Made by a program: the position numbers and the translations under genes | Notes under the pieces: generated by a model | The model's database searches: none | What the model saw: only the letters and a program-made list of their open reading frames with translations | Told to the model about the DNA's origin: nothing | In this document: positions 16,889 to 26,000 of the stretch, one piece after another | How positions within the stretch are numbered: position 1 is the first letter of the stretch | Layout of the letters: every line of letters starts with the position of its first letter | Source of the DNA: CAYVTV01 sp964563105 | GTDB taxonomy: Bacteria > Bacteroidota > Bacteroidia > Bacteroidales > GCA-2748055 | Assembly (NCBI GenBank): GCA_964563105.1 | Contig: CAZLXM010000042.1 | Span: 1 to 29,957 of the forward strand | DNA: 29,957 bases | Reading direction: 5' to 3'

Positions 16889-17923
16889 ATGCTAAAGGCA
16901 GCTGTTATAATACTAAATTGGAATACAAGGAAATATCTGGAAAAGTTTCTTTGGCATGTTATAGAGAATACTTCTAAGGACGGAGTTAAGGTTTTTGTTG
17001 TTGATAATGGATCTGATGATGATTCGGTTAATTATTTGGAAACAAATTATAAAGATAAAATAGAGTTAATAAAACTTGAAAAAAACTATGGTTTTGCTGA
17101 AGGTTATAACAAAGTAATTGAGGATATCCAGGCAGAATATCTGGTATTGCTAAACTCTGATGTTGAACCATCTCCGAATTGGATTGAACCTCTTATCAGA
17201 TTAATGGACTCTGACACACTGATTGGCGCGTGTATGCCGAAAATTTTATCATATGATCAGCGTGTATTTTTTGAATATGCAGGTGCCGCAGGAGGGTTTA
17301 TTGACAAATATGGATTTCCTTTTTGCAGGGGAAGATTATTTAATAGCCTGGAAAATGATTATGGACAGTATGATAAAGTAGAGGAGATATTTTGGGCCAG
17401 TGGTGCATGCATTATGTTACGTGCGCCTTTATATAAATTAGCCGGAGGCCTGGATAATTTCTTTTTTTTACATATGGAAGAAATAGATCTTTGCTGGCGA
17501 CTTAAAAATCGAGGTTATAAAATTATGTGCCAACCGCAATCTGTTATTTATCATTTAGGAGGAGGGACACTTCCGCAGGGCAATTCGAAAAAAGTATTTC
17601 TGAATCATAGAAATAATTTGTTTCTTTTGTATAAGAACCTCCCTTTTGAAAACAGAATTAAAATATTATGTATTAGATTGGTTTTAGATATAATAGCTTC
17701 TTTCACTTATTTATTTAAGGGCTCTTTCAGTAGTTTCTTTTCTGTAATAAAAGCCCATATTTCCTTTTTTTATAATATGAAGAGATACAACAAGTTTAGA
17801 AGTAATGAGAAAAAGTTCATTATTAAAACTACTCACAGAGAAATGTACCATAAAAGTATAGTTTTTGATTATTTTATCAGAAGAAAGTACACTTTTAAAT
17901 CTCTTCGATGGCTTTTGAATTGA
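16889..17923 (+). CDS. Family 2 glycosyltransferase, rhamnosyltransferase-like
   Basis: Inverting GT-A glycosyltransferase that likely adds a sugar to an envelope polysaccharide or lipid carrier on the cytoplasmic face. The 344-residue protein has AVIILNWN at the N-terminus, VVDNGSDDDS (37-46) for nucleotide-sugar binding, LVLLNSDVEP with the DxD-equivalent Asp91, the acceptor-side FWASGACIMLRAPL, and the catalytic-base region FLHMEEIDLCWRLK (about 193-206). This arrangement is of the WbbL/rhamnosyltransferase type, but donor and acceptor are unknown. Residues 259-294 are hydrophobic, then a basic tail follows, which suggests membrane association. Gaps of 7 nt before and 15 nt after indicate an operon with suhB and the following gene. 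Confidence 0.9.
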   Translation: MLKAAVIILNWNTRKYLEKFLWHVIENTSKDGVKVFVVDNGSDDDSVNYLETNYKDKIELIKLEKNYGFAEGYNKVIEDIQAEYLVLLNSDVEPSPNWIEPLIRLMDSDTLIGACMPKILSYDQRVFFEYAGAAGGFIDKYGFPFCRGRLFNSLENDYGQYDKVEEIFWASGACIMLRAPLYKLAGGLDNFFFLHMEEIDLCWRLKNRGYKIMCQPQSVIYHLGGGTLPQGNSKKVFLNHRNNLFLLYKNLPFENRIKILCIRLVLDIIASFTYLFKGSFSSFFSVIKAHISFFYNMKRYNKFRSNEKKFIIKTTHREMYHKSIVFDYFIRRKYTFKSLRWLLN

Positions 17924-17938
17924 TTTAATTATTTTATA

Positions 17939-18958
17939 ATGAAAAAAATACTTTTCCTAATAATACTGCTGGTAATTTTAAATTACAAGGGCAGGTCTCA
18001 GGAAAAATATTGGCAATTTGGCCTTTACTCCTTTTTTGATAATATTGAATTTGGACAATCTGCTTTTAAAATACCACAAACTTTATTCGGCTTAATTACA
18101 TCTCCTGCATTATGTGTCCAATGGGACTCGGTGCATACCGTCGTTGGGGGAGTTGATTTGCTAAGGGAATTTGGAAGTAAGAACTGGATAGATGATTATT
18201 TTCTAACAGCATATTATAAGTACAATAAAGAACCTTTTCTCTTTATTATGGGTGCCTTCCCCCGTAAATATGCCCTGGAGCATTATCCGCGTATTTTCTT
18301 CCAGGATTCACTTTCTTACTATCGTCCAAATATTAATGGAATGTTATGGGATTTTAATTATAAATTTTTAACTGCAAATATTTGGCTTGATTGGACCGGT
18401 AGACAGGACCGTGAGATAAATGAAGCATTTTTATTGGGATTATCAGGAAAGTTGAGCAAAAATATTTTTTATTTTCAATATTTTAGCTATTTAAATCATT
18501 TTGCCGGTAAACTCGATCCTGTAGTACATGAATCCCTGCATGATAATGCTCAGTTTCTCATAAGTGCAGGTATTGATTTTTCCGAAAAAACATTTTTTGA
18601 TTTGTTAGAACTAAATATCGGATGGACACTCGGTGTTGACCGGTCACGGTCAGAACATACCGGATGGATAAGACAAAATGGATTTCTTTCCGAATTTCAG
18701 GTAGAATACCGTAATGCAGGTTTGTTTAATAGTTTGTATATAGGGGAGGGGCAGATGTGTTTTTATTATAAGCATGCTAATAAATTATATTGGGGAGACC
18801 CAATTTATCAGGCAAAAAATTATAATCGTTCTGATTTTTATATATCGTTTTTGCGAAAAAAAAATATTAATGCAAAAATCATCTATTCATTGCATTTTGC
18901 TGAAAGAAGGATATACCATGAACAGTTGCTCAGACTTTCAATGTTAGTGAACTGGTGA
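17939..18958 (+). CDS. Unrecognised exported protein, probable outer-membrane beta-barrel
   Basis: I do not recognise the family. The 339-residue protein begins with a clear signal peptide (MKKILFLIILLVILNYKGRSQ, cleavage likely near SQ-EK). The mature part is rich in aromatic residues with alternating hydrophobic strands (FLTANIWLDWTGR, NIFYFQYFSYLNHF, FDLLELNIGWTLGVD), and ends LLRLSMLVNW. A C-terminal aromatic residue on an amphipathic strand is typical of proteins inserted by the BAM complex. It has no cysteine-rich, repeat or enzyme motif. It is the third gene of the suhB-glycosyltransferase group (15-nt gap) and converges with murF, 31 bp away. A link to surface glycan is possible by context only. 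Confidence 0.75.
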   Translation: MKKILFLIILLVILNYKGRSQEKYWQFGLYSFFDNIEFGQSAFKIPQTLFGLITSPALCVQWDSVHTVVGGVDLLREFGSKNWIDDYFLTAYYKYNKEPFLFIMGAFPRKYALEHYPRIFFQDSLSYYRPNINGMLWDFNYKFLTANIWLDWTGRQDREINEAFLLGLSGKLSKNIFYFQYFSYLNHFAGKLDPVVHESLHDNAQFLISAGIDFSEKTFFDLLELNIGWTLGVDRSRSEHTGWIRQNGFLSEFQVEYRNAGLFNSLYIGEGQMCFYYKHANKLYWGDPIYQAKNYNRSDFYISFLRKKNINAKIIYSLHFAERRIYHEQLLRLSMLVNW

Positions 18959-18989
18959 TTTTTCAAAATATATTTAAAATAAAAACGGA

Positions 18990-20300
18990 TTATAATACAT
19001 CAAGTAATTGTTCCAGGCGAATTCTCCGGCTTCCTTTTAGCAGGACAAGATGATTTTTCACAGGATTTATTTTTATATAATTTATAAGGTCCTGAACATT
19101 CGAAAATGAAAGAAACATATTCCCTTTATCTGCTTTTTTGAATTCATTGCCTACCAGAAAAACCTCATTTTTAGCCATGCCTCTTAATAAATTGATAATT
19201 TTTTCATGCTCCATGGCAGAATATTTTCCCAACTCCAGCATATCTCCAATTATAGCGAGTTTATTTTCATGTTTTTGGGCTTTAAAATGAAATACTGCAT
19301 TTTGCATACTTGTTGGATTAGCATTATAAGCATCCAGGATCAATATATTCAGGAGCTCTGTTTTTATTATCTGGGAACGGTTACTAACAGGTCCATAATC
19401 CTTTATTGCACTTATTATCTGCGTTGGATCAACCCCGAAAAACAATCCTGTTGAAAATGCAGCCAGAATATTTTCAAGATTATAGTTACCCGAAAGATTT
19501 GTTTGAATAGAAGCACTACCCTTCATATTCCGGTAGTTCCAGGTAATAATTGGATTTAACAATAAATCATCAGACAGGATTTTTGCCCGGCATATTGAAT
19601 TAGGGTCATTTCCATAAATTATTTTTTGTATCTTTAAATTAAGTGCTAATTCTTTAATAGTCGGATCACTATAATTAACAAATATTGTACTTTGTTTACC
19701 TAAAAGGTATTCAAATAATTCTTGTTTGGCTTTCTTAACTGCGGCAAAAGAACCGAATCCTTCGAGATGTGCTTTTCCTATATTGGTGATCAGGCCATAA
19801 TCAGGCTCGGCAATTTCACATAGTTCCCTGATTTCTCCCGGATGATTTGCCCCCATTTCAATAATTGCAATTTCATGTTCTTTAATGTTCAATAAAGTGA
19901 GAGGGACTCCTATATGGTTATTCAGGTTTCCCCGGGTAGACAGAACTTTGAATTCTCTGGATAATATATTGGAAATAAGCTCTTTTGTAGTAGTTTTTCC
20001 ATTAGATCCGGTTATTGCCAATATAGGCGTTTTCATTTGTTTACGGTGGTAATTTGCCAGTTTTTGGAGATATGACAAGCTATTATTTACCAATATAAAC
20101 GAATCTCCTTTAGCATAAGAAGGGTCATCAATTATTGCCAGTTGGCATCCATTATTAATTGCATGTTCGGCGAAATAATTGCCATTGAATTTTTCACCTT
20201 TTAAGGCAAAAAAAATTTTATTTTGTCCGGGGATTCTGGAATCAGTTGTAACTCCATCAGAATTCAGAAACTGCCGGTATAGTTTTTCAATAGTTATCAT
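18990..20300 (-). CDS. murF: UDP-N-acetylmuramoyl-tripeptide--D-alanyl-D-alanine ligase MurF
   Basis: Cytoplasmic ATP-dependent ligase that adds D-Ala-D-Ala to UDP-MurNAc-tripeptide, the last soluble step of peptidoglycan precursor synthesis. The 436-residue protein has VTTDSRIPGQNKIFFALKG in the N-terminal substrate domain, the P-loop AITGSNGKTTTKELI (about 95-109), TRGNLNNHIGVPLTLL, EMGANHPGEI and LITNIGKAHLEGFGS, all diagnostic of MurF over MurC/D/E. The start is the ATG giving MITIEKLY; a TTG four codons further up lies in the terminator T-run. The intrinsic terminator of gldJ ends 11 nt upstream, so murF translation starts in an unusual setting and its own promoter is not evident. Confidence 0.96.
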   Translation of the reverse strand: MITIEKLYRQFLNSDGVTTDSRIPGQNKIFFALKGEKFNGNYFAEHAINNGCQLAIIDDPSYAKGDSFILVNNSLSYLQKLANYHRKQMKTPILAITGSNGKTTTKELISNILSREFKVLSTRGNLNNHIGVPLTLLNIKEHEIAIIEMGANHPGEIRELCEIAEPDYGLITNIGKAHLEGFGSFAAVKKAKQELFEYLLGKQSTIFVNYSDPTIKELALNLKIQKIIYGNDPNSICRAKILSDDLLLNPIITWNYRNMKGSASIQTNLSGNYNLENILAAFSTGLFFGVDPTQIISAIKDYGPVSNRSQIIKTELLNILILDAYNANPTSMQNAVFHFKAQKHENKLAIIGDMLELGKYSAMEHEKIINLLRGMAKNEVFLVGNEFKKADKGNMFLSFSNVQDLINYIKINPVKNHLVLLKGSRRIRLEQLLDVL

Positions 20301-20310
20301 CTGATTTCTC

Positions 20311-20346
20311 AAAAAAACAGGCTGTCCGATAGGTTCAGACAGCCTG
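20311..20346 (-). terminator. Intrinsic terminator after gldJ, directly before murF
   Basis: Perfect 9-bp stem CAGGCTGTC/GACAGCCTG (20318-20326 and 20338-20346) with an 11-nt loop, followed on the minus strand by seven T residues (20317-20311). This is the clearest Rho-independent terminator in the window. It lies 24 nt after the gldJ stop and ends 11 nt before the murF ATG. Confidence 0.85.
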
Positions 20347-20370
20347 AATATGTTTTTGCAATTGTATTTT

Positions 20371-21870
20371 TTAAATACCTCCGGGTGTTCCTGCCCTTAT
20401 CATAGCACACCTGAACCCCAAGTCATCTCTGGATTCAGTTTCAAGGAGAAATCTCCGTGTTCCGGGGCTAAGGAAATATGCCCTGTCTTTCCATGAACCT
20501 CCTTTGTAAACACGTACGTTGTCATTGATAAGAGAAGATCTTTCATATTCGTTATTTACATACATCATATCAGACCCTTTTAAGAAGGCCTCACTTGTAG
20601 TATCAGAGTGCTGTGCATAATGGACCGAAGAAATAATATCTCCATCCCTGTAATTACGGTAATCTGCTTTTCTATAATTAAATCTTCCTTCAGCATCCTT
20701 TTCCGAGATAACTTCTCTTCTTACTCTTCCCAGACTGTCAATTTCAGGAACACCATCGGCATTACGATATTGCTTGTCAAAAATATTCCCCCTGAATGGA
20801 TTGAAGGCATGAACATCCTGGAATGAGAGTGGTCTGTAAACATCCTGTACCCATTCATTTACATTTCCTGCCATATTGTATAATCCATAATCGTTTGGCC
20901 AGAATGATTTTACAGGCATGGTTATTGCCCCTCCGTCGTTAAGGCTTCCTGCAACTCCCATCATATCACCGCTTCCCCTAACAAAGTTGGCCATCATTTT
21001 TCCCATATGTTTGGTTTTGTCATTTCTTACATAATGACCGTTCCATGGGTATATTTTCCTTTCCCAAACAAGTTCATCAACTGTATTTCCGATAAGTCCC
21101 AATGCTGCATATTCCCATTCTGCTTCAGTAGGGAGCCTGTATTTTGGCAGCAGGATACCATCTTCAATAAGCACACCACGTGAATCTTTATTTGGATCGA
21201 GGCTTTTAATCGGGTTTCTTACAACAGGTTGATAAATACCGGCCAGATAAGCGTCTGTATTAAAATTATTTTCCCCTTTCTGATCAGTACTCAATTCAAT
21301 AATACCTTCCTTAACAAGCAATAATTCATTTACCCTGTCGGTACGCCATAGGCAATAATCATTAGCCTGCAGCCAGTTAACACCTACAACAGGATATTGG
21401 TTAAATGAGGGATGACGGAAATAATATTCTACATAAGGTTCGTTAAAAGCCATCGGGTCCCTCCAAACCAGCGTGTCAGGTAAAGCATTGATTACTACCT
21501 GTAAATTATTATCCCCAAAAACTCTTTCTAACCAGTAAATGTATTCACGGTAATCAACATTCCTAACTTCGGTTTCATCCATGTAGAAAGAAGATAAAGT
21601 TACCCTTCTGGGAACAGAATTCCACTCATACATAACATCATCCTGGGTCCTTCCCATAGTGAATGTGCCACCTTCAATCAATACCAGGCCCGGGCCTGTT
21701 GGTTGTTCAATGGCCGGTTGTACTTCAAATCCTCCGTATGCAGAATCATTATATTTCCACCCTGTGGTTGTTGATTCTTTACCGGTTTTTGACGGATTAT
21801 CTTTTCCACAGGAAGTTATTATCAATCCTGCAAAAAGCAATAACGGAAGGAGATTCAACTTATTTTTCAT
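20371..21870 (-). CDS. gldJ: Gliding motility / T9SS lipoprotein GldJ
   Basis: Lipoprotein of the formylglycine-generating-enzyme-like (SUMF/FGE) fold, needed for gliding and type IX secretion in Flavobacterium. The 499-residue protein has a lipoprotein signal with Cys21 (FAGLIITSC). It then shows the GldJ-type segment TTGWKYNDSAYGGFEV, VLIEGGTFTMGRTQDDVMYEW, FYMDETEVRNVDYREYIYWL, PVVGVNWLQANDYCLWRTDRVNE, KYRLPTEAEWEYAALG, YNMAGNVNEWVQDVY, and ends SPGTRRFLLETESRDDLGFRCAM. The wording of the first motif and RVNE fits GldJ rather than its paralogue GldK/PorK. The ATG start was chosen over a TTG four codons upstream because it begins the signal peptide. It follows the porP-like gene by 63 bp. 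Confidence 0.93.
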   Translation of the reverse strand: MKNKLNLLPLLLFAGLIITSCGKDNPSKTGKESTTTGWKYNDSAYGGFEVQPAIEQPTGPGLVLIEGGTFTMGRTQDDVMYEWNSVPRRVTLSSFYMDETEVRNVDYREYIYWLERVFGDNNLQVVINALPDTLVWRDPMAFNEPYVEYYFRHPSFNQYPVVGVNWLQANDYCLWRTDRVNELLLVKEGIIELSTDQKGENNFNTDAYLAGIYQPVVRNPIKSLDPNKDSRGVLIEDGILLPKYRLPTEAEWEYAALGLIGNTVDELVWERKIYPWNGHYVRNDKTKHMGKMMANFVRGSGDMMGVAGSLNDGGAITMPVKSFWPNDYGLYNMAGNVNEWVQDVYRPLSFQDVHAFNPFRGNIFDKQYRNADGVPEIDSLGRVRREVISEKDAEGRFNYRKADYRNYRDGDIISSVHYAQHSDTTSEAFLKGSDMMYVNNEYERSSLINDNVRVYKGGSWKDRAYFLSPGTRRFLLETESRDDLGFRCAMIRAGTPGGI

Positions 21871-21933
21871 AATTTTAAACAATTTTAACTAATATCTTAA
21901 ATTGATCTAATCAAGATTAATTTCTAAAAATAA

Positions 21934-22923
21934 CTATATTTTAGGACATTTTATTGCCCTGTGTGTAACTTTCTTTTTCATATCAAGCATCAGGATTAAT
22001 GAAATTTCATGAGCTCCAAGCGATGGAATATTTAATGCCGGAGAACTTAAATGTTGATCATAACTGTATCTAAGCCTGAATTTTGGCGCCAGATAACCAC
22101 CTGAAAAAATTAAGGAACTGTATTTTATCCCTAAATTTTGCCGTAACCATAACCCTGCTACAAATGAATTTATAAAATGTGCTTCCAATCCATAATTCAA
22201 CTGACTAAATTTCTTTTGTTGAATATAAATGATATTTGGCGAAAGTTGCAAAAACTCTCTGCCAAACCTGCGCTCATATAAAGGTATTAAACTGCCGGCT
22301 AAAAAAGTGAATTTTCTGCTCAGACGGGTTTCAGGATCATTACTCATTGTATAAACCGGCCTGAGTAAATGATAAAGAGCAAAACCGGAGTAGAATCCTT
22401 TATAAAATCCTGTAAAACCAACTGAAAAATCCGGATATCCCGAACGATATATTCCATAATTCTCACTGCCTGAAGGCAATATGCTTCCATCCGGTCTGAT
22501 CATATCACCATAAATAAAATTGTGTGTATCCAGTTTCCGTTGTACATATGATGCTTGCAAGCCTCCATTTATAGTAAATTCCCGGCTTGCATATAAATGA
22601 TATGAATAAATTGCTGAAAGCCCAAATTCTGTGATTGAACCGTTTCCCTGATTATCTGCTGAAACCATGAAGCCAACCCCGGCATGCATTGCTTCTATAT
22701 ATTGGTCATAAGCTACCCCATAGCTGGAAAATGCATTATTAACCGAAGGCCACTGATTTCTGTAATTTAATGACAACTTTCTGTTCCCTTCAATACCTGC
22801 CCATGCCGGATTTAGATACAAACGATTAGCAAAAAAATGCGAAAAATAAGCATCCTGCCCGTTGATAAAAAATATGGGAATAAACAATAGTAAAAAAGAT
22901 AGTATGTTATAAGGATGCAACAT
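21934..22923 (-). CDS. PorP/SprF family outer-membrane protein
   Basis: Type IX secretion-associated outer-membrane beta-barrel of the PorP/SprF family. The 329-residue protein has a signal peptide ending near FINGQ, followed by the family signature QDAYFSHFFANRLYLNPAWAG and YRNQWPSVNNAFSSYGVAYDQ. Later strands include FGLSAIYSYHLYASREFTINGGLQASY and PDFSVGFTGFYKGFYSGFALYHLL. Such proteins bind T9SS cargo with type B C-terminal domains and hold it at the surface; many sit next to a large adhesin gene, but no such gene is here. It starts a probable unit with gldJ and diverges from porU across 145 bp with a strong promoter match. Confidence 0.9.
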   Translation of the reverse strand: MLHPYNILSFLLLFIPIFFINGQDAYFSHFFANRLYLNPAWAGIEGNRKLSLNYRNQWPSVNNAFSSYGVAYDQYIEAMHAGVGFMVSADNQGNGSITEFGLSAIYSYHLYASREFTINGGLQASYVQRKLDTHNFIYGDMIRPDGSILPSGSENYGIYRSGYPDFSVGFTGFYKGFYSGFALYHLLRPVYTMSNDPETRLSRKFTFLAGSLIPLYERRFGREFLQLSPNIIYIQQKKFSQLNYGLEAHFINSFVAGLWLRQNLGIKYSSLIFSGGYLAPKFRLRYSYDQHLSSPALNIPSLGAHEISLILMLDMKKKVTHRAIKCPKI

Positions 22924-22989
22924 TTAAATTAAAACCTTATTTTTAATCCATTTGATTTTGCAATAATTCTTTTTTAGGTGTCGTTATTT

Positions 22990-23021
22990 CAAACGTATGA
23001 GAACAAAAAATGTTTCACAAA
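22990..23021 (-). promoter_or_regulatory. Bacteroidota-type promoter of the porP-like gene and gldJ
   Basis: On the minus strand TTTG (23021-23018), a 20-bp spacer and TACGTTTG (22997-22990) match both elements of the TTTG-N19-21-TAnnTTTG consensus. The leader to the ATG at 22923 would be about 60 nt. This is the best promoter match found in the window. No equivalent was found for divergent porU. Confidence 0.62.
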
Positions 23022-23068
23022 GTTAATAATAATGAAAGGAACCCTCTAATTAAAGATTTAATCAAAAC

Positions 23069-26000
23069 ATGAAATATTTATTTATATTATTGTTTTTTAT
23101 TAATTTTCCTCTTTTATCTCAATCCTGGTACCTTAAAAGAAAAATTGACTGGTATAAAGAAGACCTTAGTTCTCAATCTGAAATATCCATATTTGATTTT
23201 TCAGCCTTTCGTTTTGGATACTTTAAAGATAACAATCCGGTATTACCCTGTTTTTCTGATATAATCGAATGGCATACTCCTGAAAAAAATGTTGATATTA
23301 ATATATTTTCTGCAGAGTATGAGTCAATTCCCGGTGGAGATAAATATTCTGAAATGTTTTCTTTTTTATCTAATCAAATTATTATCAATTATAATATTTC
23401 TGTTGAAAATAAAAAACCTTTTATTATTTACGAATTTTATCCTTTCAGAATAAATCCTGATACAAGAAAAATAGAAAGATTAAAAGAATTTATTCTTGAG
23501 ATTGAGCAGGTTCCGCTTAAAAAAAACAATATAATCCCCAAAAAGTCTGACAATGTTCCGGTGTCTGTTTTGGCTACAGGCGAATGGTTTAAAATAAGGA
23601 TTTCTTCAACAGGAATATATAAACTAACTTTTGAGCAGTTAAAATTGTTGGGATTGACAGATCCGGCCACTGTCCGGATTTTCGGGTATGGAGGACAAGT
23701 GTTGCCTGAGGATATCCGGGAAGGGGGCAAAGATGACCTGCTGCCGGTTCAAATATATATGCATAAAGGAGCTGATAATATTTTTAATAAAGGAGATTAT
23801 ATCCTTTTTTACGGAGCAGGTACTGATGAATGGTATTATGATGATCATTTTCAGATGTTCAGGTGCCGGAAGAATCCATACTCTGATTATAGTTATTATT
23901 TTCTTACATGTAATAATGGCAGCATAGATGAGCCGGATAATGTGCCTGCCCCGGAAGCTGAAATCACGTCACAGGTAAATTATTATGATTTTTTTGCCCA
24001 TCATGAGTTATATCTGCGAAATCTTATTAAATCCGGAAGAAAGTGGTATGGAGAGGAATTTGATTTACTTACTACTCAAACTTTTTCCTTTCAGGTCCCC
24101 GGGTTAATCTTTCAGGAACCGGTAACAGCACTTATTAATGTTTTAAGCCGTGCCATAGATACTGCTACTTTTAAATTGGAAGTAAACGGAAATGATCAGG
24201 AAACATTTAGGATACGACCGATAAATTTTACCGATTATAATGGAACTTACGCTTTTAATCAACAAAAGCAAACTAGTTTTAATTCTTCTTCGGAAGATAT
24301 AAATTTAAAACTGCGATACCTTAAACCTGAACCCGCATCAAAAGGCTGGCTCGATTTTATAACAATTAATGCTAAAGCAGAGATTGCCTTAAAAACAGAT
24401 CAATTAATATTTAGAAATAAGGCAGTCGTTGCTTCCAACGCCATAACGCATTTTAATATTGCTAATGCTGATGGAAATACTATTATTTGGGATGTGAGTG
24501 AACCAAATAATATTAAAAATATTTCTTATAAACATCAGCAAGGATCAATATCCTTTGTATCTGAAACTTCAAAACTCAGGGAATTTGCAGTTTTTAGAAA
24601 GGCCGGTAATTATCCTTCACCTGATTTAAGTGATACAGGACTCGGAAGAATTGAAAATCAAAACCTTCATGGCATTAATGTTCCTGATATGGTAATTATC
24701 ACACATCAAAAATTTATAGAACAGGCTCAGGAATTCGCACAATATAGAAGTGAGAAAAATAATATAAGCATATTTATAACTACACCTGATAAGATTTATA
24801 ATGAATTTTCTTCCGGAACACCGGATGTTACAGCCCTGAGAAATTTTCTGTCAATGTTGTATGAGAGAGGGTCAGATAAGAATTCTTTGAAAAATTTACT
24901 TTTATTCGGAGATGGCTCCTATGATAATAAAGGAGTGAATTCGAATCCCGGTAACCTGATCCCTACCTGTCAATCAGAAAACAGTATTTTACCTACAGCT
25001 TCATTTGTATCGGACGATTATTTTGCTTTATTGGATCCTGGTGAACCAATGCTTACAGGCCTGCTTGATATTGGAGTGGGAAGAATACCAGTTGTTACTG
25101 TTGATCAGGCTAAGACAATAATAAATAAAATAAAGGAATATGAAGAACCTGTGAATATGGGGAAATGGCGAAATGTCATTTGTTTTATAGGAGATGATGA
25201 GGATTATAATATACATATGTTGCAGGCTGACCAACTGGCTGGATATGTGCAGGCAAATTATCCGGATATGAATATTAACAAAATATACCTTGATGCATAT
25301 AAACAGCATGTAACTCCTGTAGGGCAAAGATATCCCGAAGTAAACAAAGCAATAAATGATCAGGTTTCCAGGGGCGCTCTAATTATAAATTATACAGGGC
25401 ATGGCGGTGTTGATGGACTTGCCCATGAAAAAATCCTGACTATGAGCGATATAAACTCATGGAAAAATAAAGGTAAATATCCTTTGTTCCTTACAGCAAC
25501 CTGTGATTTTAGCCGTTTTGATGATTTTGAACGAATTACTGCAGGAGAAGGTGCTATACTTAACCCTTCCGGAGGGGTAATTGCATTGTTAACAACTACC
25601 CGGCTTGTATATTCCGGCCCAAATCACGCTTTAAATGAACGATTTTATGAATTAATATTTGAAAAAAAAGAAAATAACGATAATTATTGTCTTGGAGATA
25701 TTTTGAAATATATAAAAAATAAAACCGGTGCAGGGATAAATAAAAGAAATTTTACCCTGCTTGGTGATCCTTCTCTAAAGCTTGCTCATCCTGTTTTGAA
25801 AATACTTACTGATTCAATAAATCATAGAGCTAAAGATGAGCCCCCGGATACACTGAAAGCTTTCAGCTCAATAACTATTTCCGGTCATGTAGAGGATCAT
25901 TCCGGTAATATAATGAGAAACATGGATGGTATAATCTATCCAATGGTTTATGACAAACCGGTGCACATGAAAACTTTGGCTAATGATGGAGGAGCTGCAA

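Noticed and set aside
20371..21870. GldK/PorK or a true formylglycine-generating enzyme
   Set aside because: The lipoprotein signal plus TTGWKYND-type segment and motif wording fit GldJ, and GldK normally sits with gldLMN, which are absent here.
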